A DNA stretch of 64,000 nt from contig OX104115.1 of assembly GCA_944474755.1 (NCBI GenBank), forward strand, positions 69,168,993-69,232,992, given 5' to 3'. The notes under the pieces were generated by a model, which was not told the DNA's origin, searched no databases, and saw only the letters and a list, made by a program, of their open reading frames with translations. Position numbers and translations under genes: made by a program. The DNA is from Limnoperna fortunei (lineage: Eukaryota > Mollusca > Bivalvia > Mytilida > Modiolidae). This document shows, one piece after another, positions 1 through 11,204 of the stretch (positions are counted from its first letter, which is position 1; the number at the start of each line of letters is the position of its first letter).

Positions 1-645
1 GTGTTAGCCTTAGAGAAATGCTTGTCAAAGTTGAATCCCAACAACGATAGTTTTTGGCAAAGACCAAGAGACAGTGTTACTGAAACGGACATGGTTTGGT
101 ATAGGAATGCTTCTGTTGGTCATAACACATTAGGAAACTTTATGAAAATAAATTCAGAAAAAGCAGATTTATCGCAGCTTTACACCAACCATTGTATACC
201 CGCTACATGTATCACTGCCTTTGATGATTGTGGCGTTTAAGCCCGTCACATTATGAGTATTAGTAGACACAAGTCTGAAACGTCTATAAAAAGTCATTCT
301 CGAAATGCAAGTGAAAATAAAAGGCACGAAATGTGTGCTGTGTTGCAGAAGTCTCTTCACACTGTAGCTGGAAATGCTGATAATTCGAATGAAATAGTTG
401 GTCAAATTAATAAACAGACCTGTGAAACAGAAGATACAACTAGTGCTGTTCCCTTGGAAAATCTTGTTTTTGATCCAAATCAGATGAAAGAAGTCAGTGA
501 AAATGACTTTTTAACAGACATTTTAGACCAGACTGCTGCTATTTCAAATGTTGACCAAAATAAGGACAATATGTGTAATCTTGTAAACACATCAACATCA
601 GTTAAAAACTATTCGGAATGGAATGAATGGACCTTACTTTCATAA
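1..645 (+). pseudogene. Crypton-derived tyrosine recombinase (DUF3504-like), 3' end, broken
   Basis: The window opens inside this reading frame, so its start is outside. The first ~100 codons match the C-terminal catalytic part of Crypton-type tyrosine recombinases also found in ZMYM, QRICH1 and KIAA1958-like proteins (VWYRN, NTLGNFMK, YTNHC, RHIMSIS, HKSETSIKS). One frame runs from base 1 to the TAA at 643, interrupted by a single in-frame TAA at 238-240 just before RHIM. Three conserved positions are altered: the Arg expected in the NHxxR box is Pro (HCIPAT), the Gly of the GHKSE box is Arg, and the catalytic Tyr expected in SIxSY is His (SIKSHSR). About 110 residues of acidic, Asn/Ser-rich tail follow. 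I see a decayed, catalytically dead copy; a host exon using this domain is the alternative. Confidence 0.75.
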
Positions 646-757
646 TGTTTATGAAGTACATTTTCACTACTAGTACCACAATTAAATTGGGCAACCCGAT
701 GTGAGACACTGTGAACTTGTTTTTCTGTTGTTCAAATGTTGGTTATTTTTATTGTTA

Positions 758-763
758 AATAAA
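758..763 (+). promoter_or_regulatory. possible poly(A) signal AATAAA
   Basis: AATAAA lies about 110 bases after the stop of the Crypton-like frame. In AT-rich DNA such hexamers are frequent, so position is the only support. Confidence 0.25.
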
Positions 764-866
764 TATGTGCAAAGAAACAGTCATAAAATGAATCTGTTTA
801 ATTTGCTCCACCGCCTACCGCCAAAAAAGAAACTATTTTATTCGGTATAAAAAAACGATTGATTAC

Positions 867-1002
867 TGCTTTAGTGGTCAACAGCAGGAAATAATGGACC
901 CTCGACCTGGACTCTCGCTAACCTGACCTGACCTCGGCCGTTGGCCTCGATCAGGTCAGGTCACCTCAAGTCCATTATTTCCTGCTTTTGAGCACTAAAG
1001 CA
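867..1002. repeat. 136-bp hairpin element (MITE-like)
   Basis: The outer 33 bases are inverted copies with two mismatches (both arms contain AGCAGGAAATAATGGAC). The centre is a second, GC-rich inverted pair built from CCTGACCTGACC and its complement. The whole unit can fold into one long hairpin and is far more GC-rich than its surroundings. It has no coding capacity. Confidence 0.75.
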
Positions 1003-1260
1003 ATTATTATGTGTATAATATTGCATCTAATGACTATTATTTCTAAAATAAGCAGCATGTAAAAAAGGTTCCGTTCTATAAATTGAATAATCTGATAACG
1101 TGATACACGTTCAACCTAATAATAATAATTTCCAGAACCTCGTTTAATAGTACAACCTTGATGAATTGCATGGCTGTATGCACCGTACTGAAAAAAAATT
1201 AATTAGTAATTAGTAACTGACAATTTATTACATTTATTATATAATTTAACTTCATAAATA

Positions 1261-1548
1261 TTGATTGTAGATATACCTTTTACAGTTGTTCGAGTGGTTT
1301 CTTTTCAAAATATTAGTGACGTTTTGCTGCCGAAATCGTTACGTCTGCAAGATAGCTTAGAAAAGCGCGCTACGCAAGAAAACTTAAACTTGACTCGACA
1401 TTCATTGAATGTTTGCTTAACGTCCAGCGAGCAATATTTTACATATAGAGAGAATGTGATTCTTCCAATAAACACTGCGGTTTCATCTTTTCAAAGGATA
1501 TTACAAGTGTATTTGTACATATCTCACCATAGACTATCCAACCAGTAA
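1261..1548 (+). CDS. unidentified open frame, 95 codons
   Basis: An open frame without an ATG start runs to a TAA at 1546. Its length is unusual for DNA this AT-rich, and its composition (balanced Arg, Ser, Gln, Leu) is protein-like, but I recognise no family. A TTTTACAG acceptor-like site lies at its 5' edge, so it could be an exon. It could equally be chance. Confidence 0.2.
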   Translation: MIVDIPFTVVRVVSFQNISDVLLPKSLRLQDSLEKRATQENLNLTRHSLNVCLTSSEQYFTYRENVILPINTAVSSFQRILQVYLYISHHRLSNQ

Positions 1549-1699
1549 TACACACAGTTGATTACCCTAGTTCAACTGCAATAGTTGTCCCGAAATTGAC
1601 TAAACAAGATATATAACAAAAAACCCTCCCAGTGTCGTTACTAATGCAGGAAACGTTATCCTTCCGAAAAACCTGATTTTACACTATGAGTTCTGTCTT

Positions 1700-1839
1700 C
1701 TCAAACACACGTGCACAGCGTATATTAATATTATTTTTTGTTAACCAGGCCCCATTTTCACAACACTTGTCAAATTTTGAAAATGGGGCCTGGTTAACAA
1801 AAAATAATATTAATATACGCTGTGCATGTGTGTTTTGAG
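1700..1839. repeat. 140-bp near-perfect palindromic element
   Basis: Two ~60-bp arms are inverted copies with only about two differences, around a loop of about 18 bases. Each arm carries AACCAGGCCCCATTTTC next to the loop. A non-autonomous DNA transposon (MITE) is the likely origin. The high arm identity implies recent insertion or arm correction. Confidence 0.85.
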
Positions 1840-2259
1840 TGGGAATGAATTCCACAGATATCAATCAAAATATTGACCGAGTCAATGTCAGACAGTCATA
1901 GCTGCTCGTGGCGGTCAAAAAAGTTGCTTTGGAACGAAAACAACATTATTTATTAGTTATTTCTAAAATGAATTCCGACAACATAAATCCGGTGACGATA
2001 AGAAATTATGTTATACATTTCCTTGAAGTATTAGAATTAAACTTCAATGTTTCTTGATTTAATTTATTCATATACTGAAAAAAAATATTAGGAAATCAGA
2101 CATTGTTGTTCGAGTTTCTTAATTTAATTGGTTTTTTTATGCGTTTTGAATAATTTATTCAATTTAATAGTTCACGTAACGTTCTTTATATCACTGATGT
2201 TTTCTTAAATAAAGTTCTTGCCTTTTTTTCTCTGGTTGACCATGCGATTTCACGACTTC
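1840..2259 (-). other. probable 3' UTR and flank of the coiled-coil gene
   Basis: No frame of interest is present. On the minus strand, AATAAA (complement of 2154-2159) lies ~100 bases beyond the stop of the exon at 2260-2329, as expected for a polyadenylation signal. Confidence 0.35.
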
Positions 2260-2329
2260 CTAAAGTTCACTTATAAACTTTTGCCTATCATTCGTTAGGG
2301 CTTCTAATTCTTGGATAAGTTTCTTTTCT
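2260..2329 (-). CDS. coiled-coil gene, probable last exon
   Basis: On the minus strand a T-rich tract ending in TACATAG precedes codons reading EKKLIQELEALTNDRQKF and then ISEL-stop. The exon begins with one base of a split codon, exactly what the donor of the exon at 3908-4075 leaves, so the two join as ...HL-I-EKKL... The residue pattern is a charged coiled coil. A weak donor (GTGAAC at 2265-2270) would alternatively make it internal. The product is not recognised. Confidence 0.5.
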
Positions 2330-3907
2330 CTATGTAATTTGAAAAAAAAATAACTGTTTAATGAAAGATAATCTATTTGTTTCTACGTCTGTGATTATTA
2401 CAGACCAATTATTGAGATGTAATGACCAAATGTAACATTTATTTAATTCAAGCTCTTTCATCCAACACTCATGCTAGTGTGACGTACATATGTTTTATTT
2501 GATGCTATATTAAATGGGATCACAACATATTTGTAATAACGATCAGCTAGGTTTTCTGAATATGAATTACAGTATTTCAGCTATATTCAGGACGAGAACA
2601 ATAAATCAGTTCTGAAAAGATAGACCAAAGGGTAAGAATTTGAAGGCTACTTCAAAAGTATGGGGTATGGGTAGCGCAGCTTAATTTTGCCTTTAGTAGC
2701 GGCTTCAGCGAGCCTACTCTTATCAACATAATGACATAAAACATCCCTATCCGCCAAATGTGAACTTTCTGGGCAGCTCTGTGGGTCGAGCACTGTGAAC
2801 CTTCACAAAATAGTCCCAGTGAATATGAATCAAAGTGTGGATTTTGAATTTATAAACTCTTTGAGTGTTTAAATACGATTTGATTGAGGTATCTCCTAAT
2901 AAGTAAAATGGTAACTCAACAAATATTATCTCTCGAGCGGAGCTCTCGTAATGATATTTCAGTCTCGGGGTTGATATATGATGCGATATGGAAACAACCA
3001 TATATCTATATAGAATAGGCAACATATCGAGGTAGATAAAATGTTGATGCGATGTAGGTTTACATAGTACTTTTTAGTAATTGACATTAAGTTCATTTGG
3101 ATCATTTGACCTAATCGACGGCTTCAGATAAAAAAATTGAATTTTAATGTTGTTTTGTTCTTTATTTTTTAAATTTTGCGCAACATTGTTTGTTATACAA
3201 TATGTACATTGTTGGAAAAAACAAAATTGGTACAGTATACAACCACCCACGTTTTAGATTCGTGAGACTATATGAGCAGCAATTAATCTCGTTTTCTTTA
3301 ATTAGTGAAAAACTGGAATATTTCTAATCTAGGGTTTTAACAAGTGCTGGACCCATAGACATGACCAGTGTGTCCATAGGAGGTGGATAGAGGAGGTCCT
3401 CTCGTTATGTGGTGTCAAGCTTTAACGCAAAACGACTGGCCGCAGACATTTGTGGGTAACGTGTTTGGTGAGTTTTTTGTCGCTGCAATAAGCTAAATTC
3501 TACGTCTGTTACTAATACTCCATACTTATTCAGTAGCAGTCAATTTTTTCCCGTTAGTTCATGCCCTTTTCCTGAGGATTTATTGTTTTTTAAAATTTGT
3601 CATCGTTGTAAATTTATTGCTCGCCAGACATTAGTCAAACAAACAATCAATCATTCATTTTATCAAGCGTTATTAAAATTGTTTAGTATTTGCAACAATT
3701 TGCTATCATAGGATAAATGCTAGGACAATAACGATAAAAGAATTATTTTTTTGTTTCGTTGCATTTTTAGGGTCCAACAATTAAATGTTACAAGTGGCAC
3801 TTAATAACCTGTCTTTGGTAAAATAATGTTTTGAATTCCATATAGAAACGTAAACGTTTATGTAATAGTTGGGTTTATTATACCAAATTTAAAGCATTAT
3901 AACTTAC
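2330..3907 (-). other. intron-like, no recognised genes
   Basis: This lies between two phase-compatible exons of the minus-strand coiled-coil gene. I see AT-rich sequence with short chance frames only. Confidence 0.4.
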
Positions 3908-4075
3908 ATCAAATGCATTTGATTCATTTTTGTCCTCAGCGTTTCTTGCTTATGTTTCAAATCTTCATTTTCGCTTTCGAGATTCTTTCGTTTTTTAATC
4001 TCTTTATCTAATTCAGCTTTCACTTTGTTACATTCATCTCTAAGCGTTGTCATTTCGTTTTCTGACTCTTTCATT
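3908..4075 (-). CDS. coiled-coil gene, internal exon (56 codons)
   Basis: This 168-nt exon is bounded by an AG (TTTGAAG) and a consensus donor GTAAGT. It encodes one uninterrupted heptad-rich segment (MKESENEMTTLRDE, KAELDKEIKKRKNLESENED, KQETLRTKMNQM) with no proline or glycine. It starts with one base and ends with two bases of split codons. That phase fits the exon at 5417-5525 before it and the exon at 2260-2329 after it. The family is unknown; such tails occur in dynamin-like GTPases, TRIM proteins and many others. Confidence 0.7.
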
Positions 4076-5416
4076 CTTCAAAGGTTTAAAAAAATTAAGC
4101 TTAAACACATGTTATTTTCTCATGAAAATGAATTGGACAATTTAATATGCACCCCAAAACTCCAAAACTGTGATATTAAATAAATTATATTAATACACAG
4201 CATGTCAGCACGTCAAACTTACAATAAAAACATATAAGGATTGTAAAATATATATACATATACAAACGTCTAATTATTGTGGATACCATATATTATATCT
4301 ATCCGGCGGATTTCTCAAGCATCAGAAATACAGGGTTAACACCAAATATTTATATACGTCTACAGATTATTCCCAACACAGTTAGAATTAGATTTTTAAT
4401 ATTGTCAAATGTTTGCTTACCCTGCGGCATTGTGACACTGTGGCACCCATTCGCCTGTATTATGTCCAGCGGTCTAGACCCTTCGGCCAAATCCGCTTCA
4501 TAAAAATATAGCTAAATTATTCAAGGTGGATCTTAGATATGGACGCATTAAATGTCTAATAGCGTGTGACGATGGAATATCCACAAGAACAGTCAGATTC
4601 ATACACTAAATCAACTGGATATAGGTCAGCTTCATCTATGTTGTAGTTTAATATGTATTGTATTTATATTGTAATCATAGTACATACTGTTTGCAATAAT
4701 TCCGATTAATAGTTATCTAGAATAGCTTTACGTTTTAAAAATTATTCATTTATAATGTGTTCTCGCAATTTGAGAACAGTTTAATAAATAAGAACAAATC
4801 AATGATACCGTGGAGCATACAGAAAACAATAGGCAAAAGACAGACAAAAGTATGATTAACCAGGTGCAAAATCGAAACAAAAATACAAACGAAACAAAAA
4901 ATGCATGTACACGAACCCCACTAAAAACGGGGGGGGGGGACTTTTTTTGTCAGCAAAATCCCCCTATCAAGTAAATCTGGGTAGGAAATACATGCTTTTT
5001 AGTACCTGATCAAATGGGAGGTATACACTCTATATTCAGATGCTTCTGGAATGTTGCAACACAAAATAGAAAATTTACAATTATTATTTATGAAAAACGA
5101 GATAAACAAAACGTAAACCTTACAGATAATCACTAAATGATAGAATAGAAAATCATCAAAGTTAACATTAACAAAAAAAAACAAATAACATAAAGGACAA
5201 TTACGGAGGCATAAAAAATTGTTGGGAGCGGTCACATGAAACATTATGTGGCGGAGTTGAACCGATTATAGGGATCCTAAACCACCCCCCTATTATTACA
5301 ATACACTTTGCGGAGAACATGTGCAACATGAAATTTGAGGATTCTAATCAGTTTATTGTTTAGTGAATTTTTACCAAACAAAAGATGATAGCATTACAAA
5401 ATGTTAAAACACTAAC
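4076..5416 (-). other. intron-like, no recognised genes
   Basis: AT-rich sequence between two phase-compatible exons, with a run of ten G at about 4930. A 74-codon plus-strand frame at 4279-4503 has no protein-like features. Confidence 0.4.
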
Positions 5417-5525
5417 CTTGGTGTTTCTATAGCTACTTGAGCAGATTTGGCATGGATTTCTGTTTCTTTTTCACGAAATACAGGCATAAATGGTTCTCTA
5501 CCAAGAATATATGCATGTATTGCGC
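5417..5525 (-). CDS. coiled-coil gene, exon
   Basis: This 109-nt minus-strand exon has acceptor GATTGCAAG and donor AAG|GTTAGT. It reads AIHAYILGREPFMPVFREKE, then TEIHAKSAQVAIETP. It ends with two bases of a codon completed by the first base of the 3908-4075 exon, giving a continuous reading. The N-terminal half looks globular and the end runs into the coiled coil. It needs a preceding exon ending after one base. A small candidate near 5787-5819 (NEKLGLTDK) leaves that phase, but I could not link it upstream. Confidence 0.6.
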
Positions 5526-5959
5526 CTTGCAATCAATAAAATGTTTTATTTATACACATTGATATTTCTTGTTTTCATAAATGGGAAGAATTACGTGACG
5601 TAGAGAGAGAAATTGTTCAAAACAAAATAAAAGAATAAACTATTCAAAATAAACGTTCATAGTAATTGCCAACAATGCTATGATATGCCCTTTACGTTTT
5701 GTTTCAAGCATACACTAATCATAGTATGACATTAATTGGCACTGTTGTTTCAATAAACACAATAATAACTGGAAATCACTTTTGTCAGTCAATCCCAGCT
5801 TTTCGTTAGCTTCTTTACAGAAAACAATACAAATATGTGGTCAATACATATTACCAGTTTTAAAAGGTGATTGCTAAATAAAATCAGATAACAATGTGTA
5901 TATTTGAAATCTTCTTGTGTAATACTGCAGTGCCAATACCTAAACACTATAAAACATAC

Positions 5960-6013
5960 TTGCAGCGTAAAGATAGCTCTTTTAACAATTCATCGTACAG
6001 ACATACTAATTTC
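5960..6013 (-). CDS. probable exon, minus strand
   Basis: This 54-nt candidate has a good acceptor (TTTCATTTCAG) and donor GTATGT. The only open frame reads KLVCLYDELLKELSLRC, an amphipathic helix. Its end phase does not match the exon at 5417-5525, so either a small exon is missing or one boundary is wrong. It probably belongs to the same coiled-coil gene. Confidence 0.45.
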
Positions 6014-6108
6014 CTGAAATGAAAATACACATTGAAGTTAAATTTAAATGTAAAAAAAAATGAAGAAATTGCCGAAAAGTGAGGACAACATATGTCTATT
6101 GTCTTAAC

Positions 6109-6160
6109 CTGTCTGAACTTCAAATTGGATTCTTGCAATATTTCGCATTAGATTTTCTAC
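6109..6160 (-). CDS. possible exon, minus strand
   Basis: This 52-nt candidate reads VENLMRNIARIQFEVQT with donor CAG|GTTAAG. The acceptor (ATATGAG) lacks a strong pyrimidine tract. Helical, charged composition and the neighbouring exon suggest the same gene. Confidence 0.35.
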
Positions 6161-6755
6161 CTCATATTATTTTCCGTTAATTTATAAACCGTAACATGTA
6201 AATTTATTATCTGAAATCATAATCTAAAAATAGAAGTTGAAAAAGGTAAAGAATGAGTTGCGACATTTTAACCCGGTTTGGTAGGGAAAATTACACTTTA
6301 GTTATCCCCTTGGTATTTAAGAATTTTGATATTGACTAAAACCTACACCCCGTAACTTTACCCTTGACCAGAATTTTGTTGTTTTTGCTTTTAAACCAAA
6401 AAGAAAATTGAAAGGCGATAGGTGGACAATATCTCATGAACTTCAATATTTTTGACAAAGGTGAAGGTTAATTTTTAAGTTGGTTCTTTTTGATAGTTTT
6501 AATAGAAATATCTACCTTCGCTGTTATCGATTTTCTCGTTATACAATACCGAATTCTTTCCAATTTATTCACGTTTTTTATGTTTCATTTAAGTTTCTAT
6601 CTAGTAGAGTATTATTAACACAATATTACAATTATATTAGTAGTTTTAGTTAAGTCTCGATTTATACTTTCTAATGCATCAAAACAAGAAGGTTGGAAAA
6701 AAGATAAACAATGCATCAGCTTTTAAAATTCATCTCTCAGACCCATTTCACGAAT
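6161..6755. other. no recognised feature
   Basis: AT-rich sequence with no supported exon or repeat. It forms the left flank of the large TIR element. Confidence 0.4.
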
Positions 6756-6757
6756 TA

Positions 6758-6796
6758 CAGTTGGGTGCAGTCCTAACATAACATGCTAGTTAACTT
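6758..6796. repeat. left terminal inverted repeat
   Basis: It pairs with 11583-11621: the first 27 bases match with one difference, and a shared GTTAACTT follows after a short variable stretch. Confidence 0.85.
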
Positions 6797-6819
6797 GTAA
6801 AGCAGAGATTCTGACTGCT

Positions 6820-7150
6820 TTAAGTTAACTTCGAGCAGAGAATTTGACTGGTTTGAGCAGAGATTTTGACAACCCAAGTTAACTTGGGCTGTTCTTTTGA
6901 CAATTTTTTTATACAATATATTTCTGTCCATTTGACAATTTCTGTCCACTGGACATTTTTGTTCTTTTGACAATTTTTGTCCACTGGACTTTTTTTTTCT
7001 TTTGACAATTTCTGTCCTCTGGACAATTTTTTTTCTCTTGACAATTTTGTCATGTGACAAGTTTGTCAACAGGACATTTTTTGTTCTGACAATTTTGTCA
7101 CGTGACAATTTTGTCCACTGGACATTTTTTATTTTCTTGGAAATTTATGT
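6820..7150. repeat. left subterminal palindrome array
   Basis: The array has repeated AGCAGAGATTTTGAC boxes, then many copies of TGACAATTTTTGTCCACTGG-like units. Two self-complementary words recur: GTCCACTGGAC and GTCACGTGAC (also ATGTGAC variants). Chance frames here (minus strand, Lys/Gln-rich) are products of the repeats, not genes. Confidence 0.8.
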
Positions 7151-7814
7151 CCACTATCTGACTATGTCAACTTGCTAACCTTTCGACAGCACTTTAAAAC
7201 ACTTTTAACTTTTACCTTTTTAATGTTTTTTGACAATTTTTTTACGAAAGACCGACTGGTTGTACCGTACGTCCATTTATTTTATCTGCGCGTTGCCCGA
7301 ATGAAAAGTATACGAAAGATGAATCAAATCCTTTGTCGTTTATTAAAATCCTACTACAAAAAAAACAATCGATAAAATACAAAATTAGTTAATGAAAGAA
7401 TTGCAGATTTGTTTGCTATTTACGTGTTTCTGGAGGATATCAAATGTTTTAAATCTTACGGCACGGAAACATATTACTTATTGCGCCGTTCTTTCATTTA
7501 ATTAAATATTAATGTATAGTCCAATAAAGTGAGACATATCTTTGTTATATAAAAATCTATAATTCAAGCAATTCTTCGATATCATAATATAAATTACAAC
7601 TCTTGAACTTAGCAATCATTCAAAATATATAAATTAAGTCTACATGTATCCAATTGAAAGTACATTGCATATCCAAAATGTGTGATAATAATTAAAAAAG
7701 GTTAAAAATCTATGAGAGTTCTGTATTTTAACAACTAAATCTTATTAAAGTACACAACAATTAAACAATAATGTAAAATATCATATATTTACAATGGTTA
7801 AACCCACATTCATG
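7151..7814. other. unique spacer inside the TIR element
   Basis: AT-rich and non-repetitive, between the left palindrome array and the satellite. No coding signal. Confidence 0.4.
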
Positions 7815-10700
7815 ACATTTTGGTTGCATCTTTTGGGTATCAGGAATAATTTTATATGTAAAATATGGTTTTAATTCCATCACTAATATCCCCAGAGTGA
7901 TTTTATACATAAAAGTATGGTTTTTACTTTTATAGCTCAGGTCTCAGGATTGATATTATTTGTAAAATATAGTTTTTTTTCCCATCACTATGGTCGCAGG
8001 AATGATTTTATTTGTGAAATATGGTTTTTAATTGCATCGCTTAGGTCTCCAGAGTGATTTTATATGTGAGATATTGTTTTTATGGCATTACCAAGGCTTC
8101 AGGAATGATCTTATATATGAAATATGGTTTCTAGTTGCATTGCTAAAGTCTCGAAATTGATTTTATTTGTGAAATATGGATTTTAATTGCATCTCTTATG
8201 TCTCCAGGGTGATTTTATATGTGACATATTGTTTCATGGCATTTCCAAGGCTTCAGGAATGATTTTATATGTGAAACATGGTTTCTAGTTGCATTGGTAA
8301 AGTGTCGAGATTGATTTTATATGTTAAATATGGATTTTAATTGCATCTCTTAGGTCTCCAGAGTGATTTTATATGTGAAATATGGTTTCTAGTTGCATTG
8401 GTAAAGTGTCGAGATTGATTTTATATGTTAAATATGGATTTTAATTGCATCTCTTATGTCTCCAGAGTGATTTTATATGTGAGATATTGTTTTTATGGCA
8501 TTACCAAGGCTTCAGGAATGATTTTATATATGAAATATGGTTTCTAGTTGCATTGCTGAAGTCTCGAAATTGATTTTATATGTTAAATATGGATTTTAAT
8601 TGCATAGCTTAAGTTTCCAGAGTGATTTTATTTCTGAGATATTGTTTTTTATGGCATTACCAAGACTTCAGGAATGATTTTATATATGAAATATGGTTTC
8701 TAGTTGCATTGGTAAAGTGTCGAGATTGATTTTATATGTTAAATATGGATTTTAATTGCATCTCTTAGGTCTCCAGAGTGATTCTATATGTGAGATATTG
8801 TTTTTTATGGCATAACCAAGGCTACAGGAATGATTTTATATGTGAAATATGGTTTCTAGTTGCACTGCTAAAGTCTCGAGATTGGTTTTATATGTTAAAT
8901 ATGGATTTTAATTGCATCTCTTATGTCTCCACAGTGATTTTATATGTGACATATTGTTTTTATGGCATTACCAAGGCTTCAGGAATGATTTTATATGTGA
9001 AATATGGTTTCTAGTTGCACTGGTAAAGTGTCGAGATTGATTTTATATGTTAAATATGGATTTTAATTGCATCTCTTAGGTCTCCAGAGTGATTCTATAT
9101 GTGAGATATTGTTTTTTATGGCATAACCAAGGCTAAAGGAATGATTTTATATGTGAAATATGGTTTCTAGTTGCACTGCTAAAGTCTCGAGATTGATTTT
9201 ATATGTTAAATATGGATTTCAATTGCATCTCTTAGGTCTCCAGAGTGATTTTATATGTGAAATATGGTTTCTAGTTGCATTGGTAAAGTGTCGAGATTGG
9301 TTTTATATGTTAAATATGGATTTTTATTGCATCTCTTATGTCTCCAGAGTGATTTTATATGTGACATATTGTTTTTTATGGCATTGCCAAGGCTTCAGGA
9401 ATGATTTTATATATGAAATATGGTTTATAGTTGCACTGCTAAAGTCTCGAGATTGGTTTTATATGTTAAATATGGATTTTAATTGCATCTCTTAAGTCTC
9501 CAGAGTGATTTTATATGTTACATATTGTTTTTTATGGCATTACCAAGGCTTCAGGAATGATTTTATATTTGAAATATGGTTTCTAGTTGCATTGGTAAAG
9601 TGTCGAGATTGATTTTATATGTTAAATATGGATTTTAATTGCATCTCTTAGGTCTCCAGAGAGATTCTATATGTGAGATATGATTTTTGATTACACTGCT
9701 AAAGTCTTTCTAGTGATTTTATTTGTTAAATATATTGTTTAATTGTATTGCCAAGGTTTCACGATTGATTTATATGCAGAATATGGTACCGTTTTAATTC
9801 CATCTATATGGTCTCAGGATTGATTTTATATATAAAATATGGTTTGGAATTGCATGGCTATTAAGGTCTCCAGAGTGACTTTATATGTGAAATAGAGTTT
9901 TTAATTTCATTGCTTCAGTGTCATTATTGATTTTGTATGTTAATTATGGTTTTTAATTGCATCACTTAGGTCTCCAGGGTGATTTTATATGTGAAATATG
10001 GTTTTTGATTACATTGCTTCAGTATCATTAGAGATTTTATATGTTAAATATAAATATTAATTGTATTTTAAAAGTTTCAGGATTGATTTTATATGTGAAA
10101 TATGGTTTTTTAATTCCATCACCATGATCACTATGGTGTCAGGATTGATTTTATATGTTGAATATTTTGTTTTAATGGTATTGCCAAGGTTTCAGGATTG
10201 AATTTATATGCAAAATATGGTTTTTAATTGCACGGCTAAGGTCTTTAGAGTAACTTTATATGTGAAATATAATTTTTAATTGCATAGCTTAAGTTTCTTT
10301 AGTGATTTTATATCTAAAATATTCTTTTTAATCACATGGCTAAGGTCTCCAGAGTAACTTTATATGTGGAATATGGTTTAAATTGCATTGCTATAGTCTC
10401 CTGATTGATTTTATATGTTAAATATAGTTTATATTTGCATTATAAATGTCTCAGGATTAAATTCTAATGTGAATTATGGTTCTTAATTGCATTGCTATGG
10501 GATCAGGATTGATTTGATATGTGAAATAGGGTTTTCAATTGCATCGCTTAAGTATTTGGAGTGATTTTGTATAAGAAATATGTTTTTTAATTGCATCGCA
10601 AAAGTTTCTAGAGTGATATAATGTATTTAATATGGTTGTAATTTTATATTTTTATTTTCTAAGGAGTGATTTGATATGAAGAAGAGGTTTTAATTTGGGA
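7815..10700 (+). repeat. 52-bp satellite core with higher-order structure
   Basis: Some 55 tandem copies of a ~52-bp monomer (GATTTTATATGTGAAATATGG, then TTTTAATTGCATCG, then a variable end such as GTCTCCAGAGT). Between about 8030 and 9690 three monomer types alternate as a ~156-bp unit: one ends TCTCCAGAGT, one ends CTTCAGGAAT, one ends GTGTCGAGATT. Monomers at both edges are diverged and irregular. Because 156 is divisible by three, long open frames rich in YVKYGF-like repeats appear (for example 8778-9014 and 9160-9495). I regard these as by-products. Confidence 0.9.
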
Positions 10701-11200
10701 TTTTATGGGTGACTTGTTTTAAAATGTGGATTTGAGGTTAAAATACATATCCTAGGATGTAGGCAGCCAAGATTTGAAAACTAATGAATAATATTATTTA
10801 GTGTAAAATTAAAAGTGAAATGTAAATATTAATAATAGATTTAATGATACCACCATACAGGTGAGTTGTAACAGTATTTATTATTAAATAAAAATATTAC
10901 ATGTTAGGATTTATACTTTTATATTTTTATTCAACTACACAAAATATGATTGCTCAATCATAATAACAATAACATAATAATAGAAATGCAGGAAGAGCTA
11001 CAGTCTAAATATGTAACCACAACGGCTTGCTATACATTTACCGAAACGCGGACGGGAAAGAAATCGCGTTCTTTAAAATAGACTGCCGTAGATTTCGTTA
11101 ACTAATTTTTGATGATCGTCTAATTGACAATTTGTAACGAAATGATTAAATAAAGCATATATTTTGACTTTTTGTTCAAAGGGACATTTGTGACTTGAAA
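10701..11200. other. unique spacer inside the TIR element
   Basis: AT-rich and non-repetitive, between the satellite and the right palindrome array. No supported gene. Confidence 0.4.
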
Positions 11201-11204
11201 ATTG

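Noticed and set aside
5787..5819. Small exon reading NEKLGLTDK
   Set aside because: The acceptor is good and its end phase fits the exon at 5417, but its start phase fits no upstream exon, so it is mentioned only in evidence.
6773..7108. Lys/Gln-rich 111-codon frame on the minus strand
   Set aside because: It is a direct translation of the subterminal palindrome array; the same words occur at the other end of the element.
8778..9495. Long open frames with Tyr/Phe-rich repeating sequence in the satellite
   Set aside because: The 156-bp unit is a multiple of three, so frames stay open by arithmetic. There is no start context, splice sites or family.
7815..10700. CRISPR-like array (regular repeats of ~52 bp)
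   Set aside because: There are no unique spacers between conserved repeats; all of each monomer is repeated. The DNA is eukaryotic.
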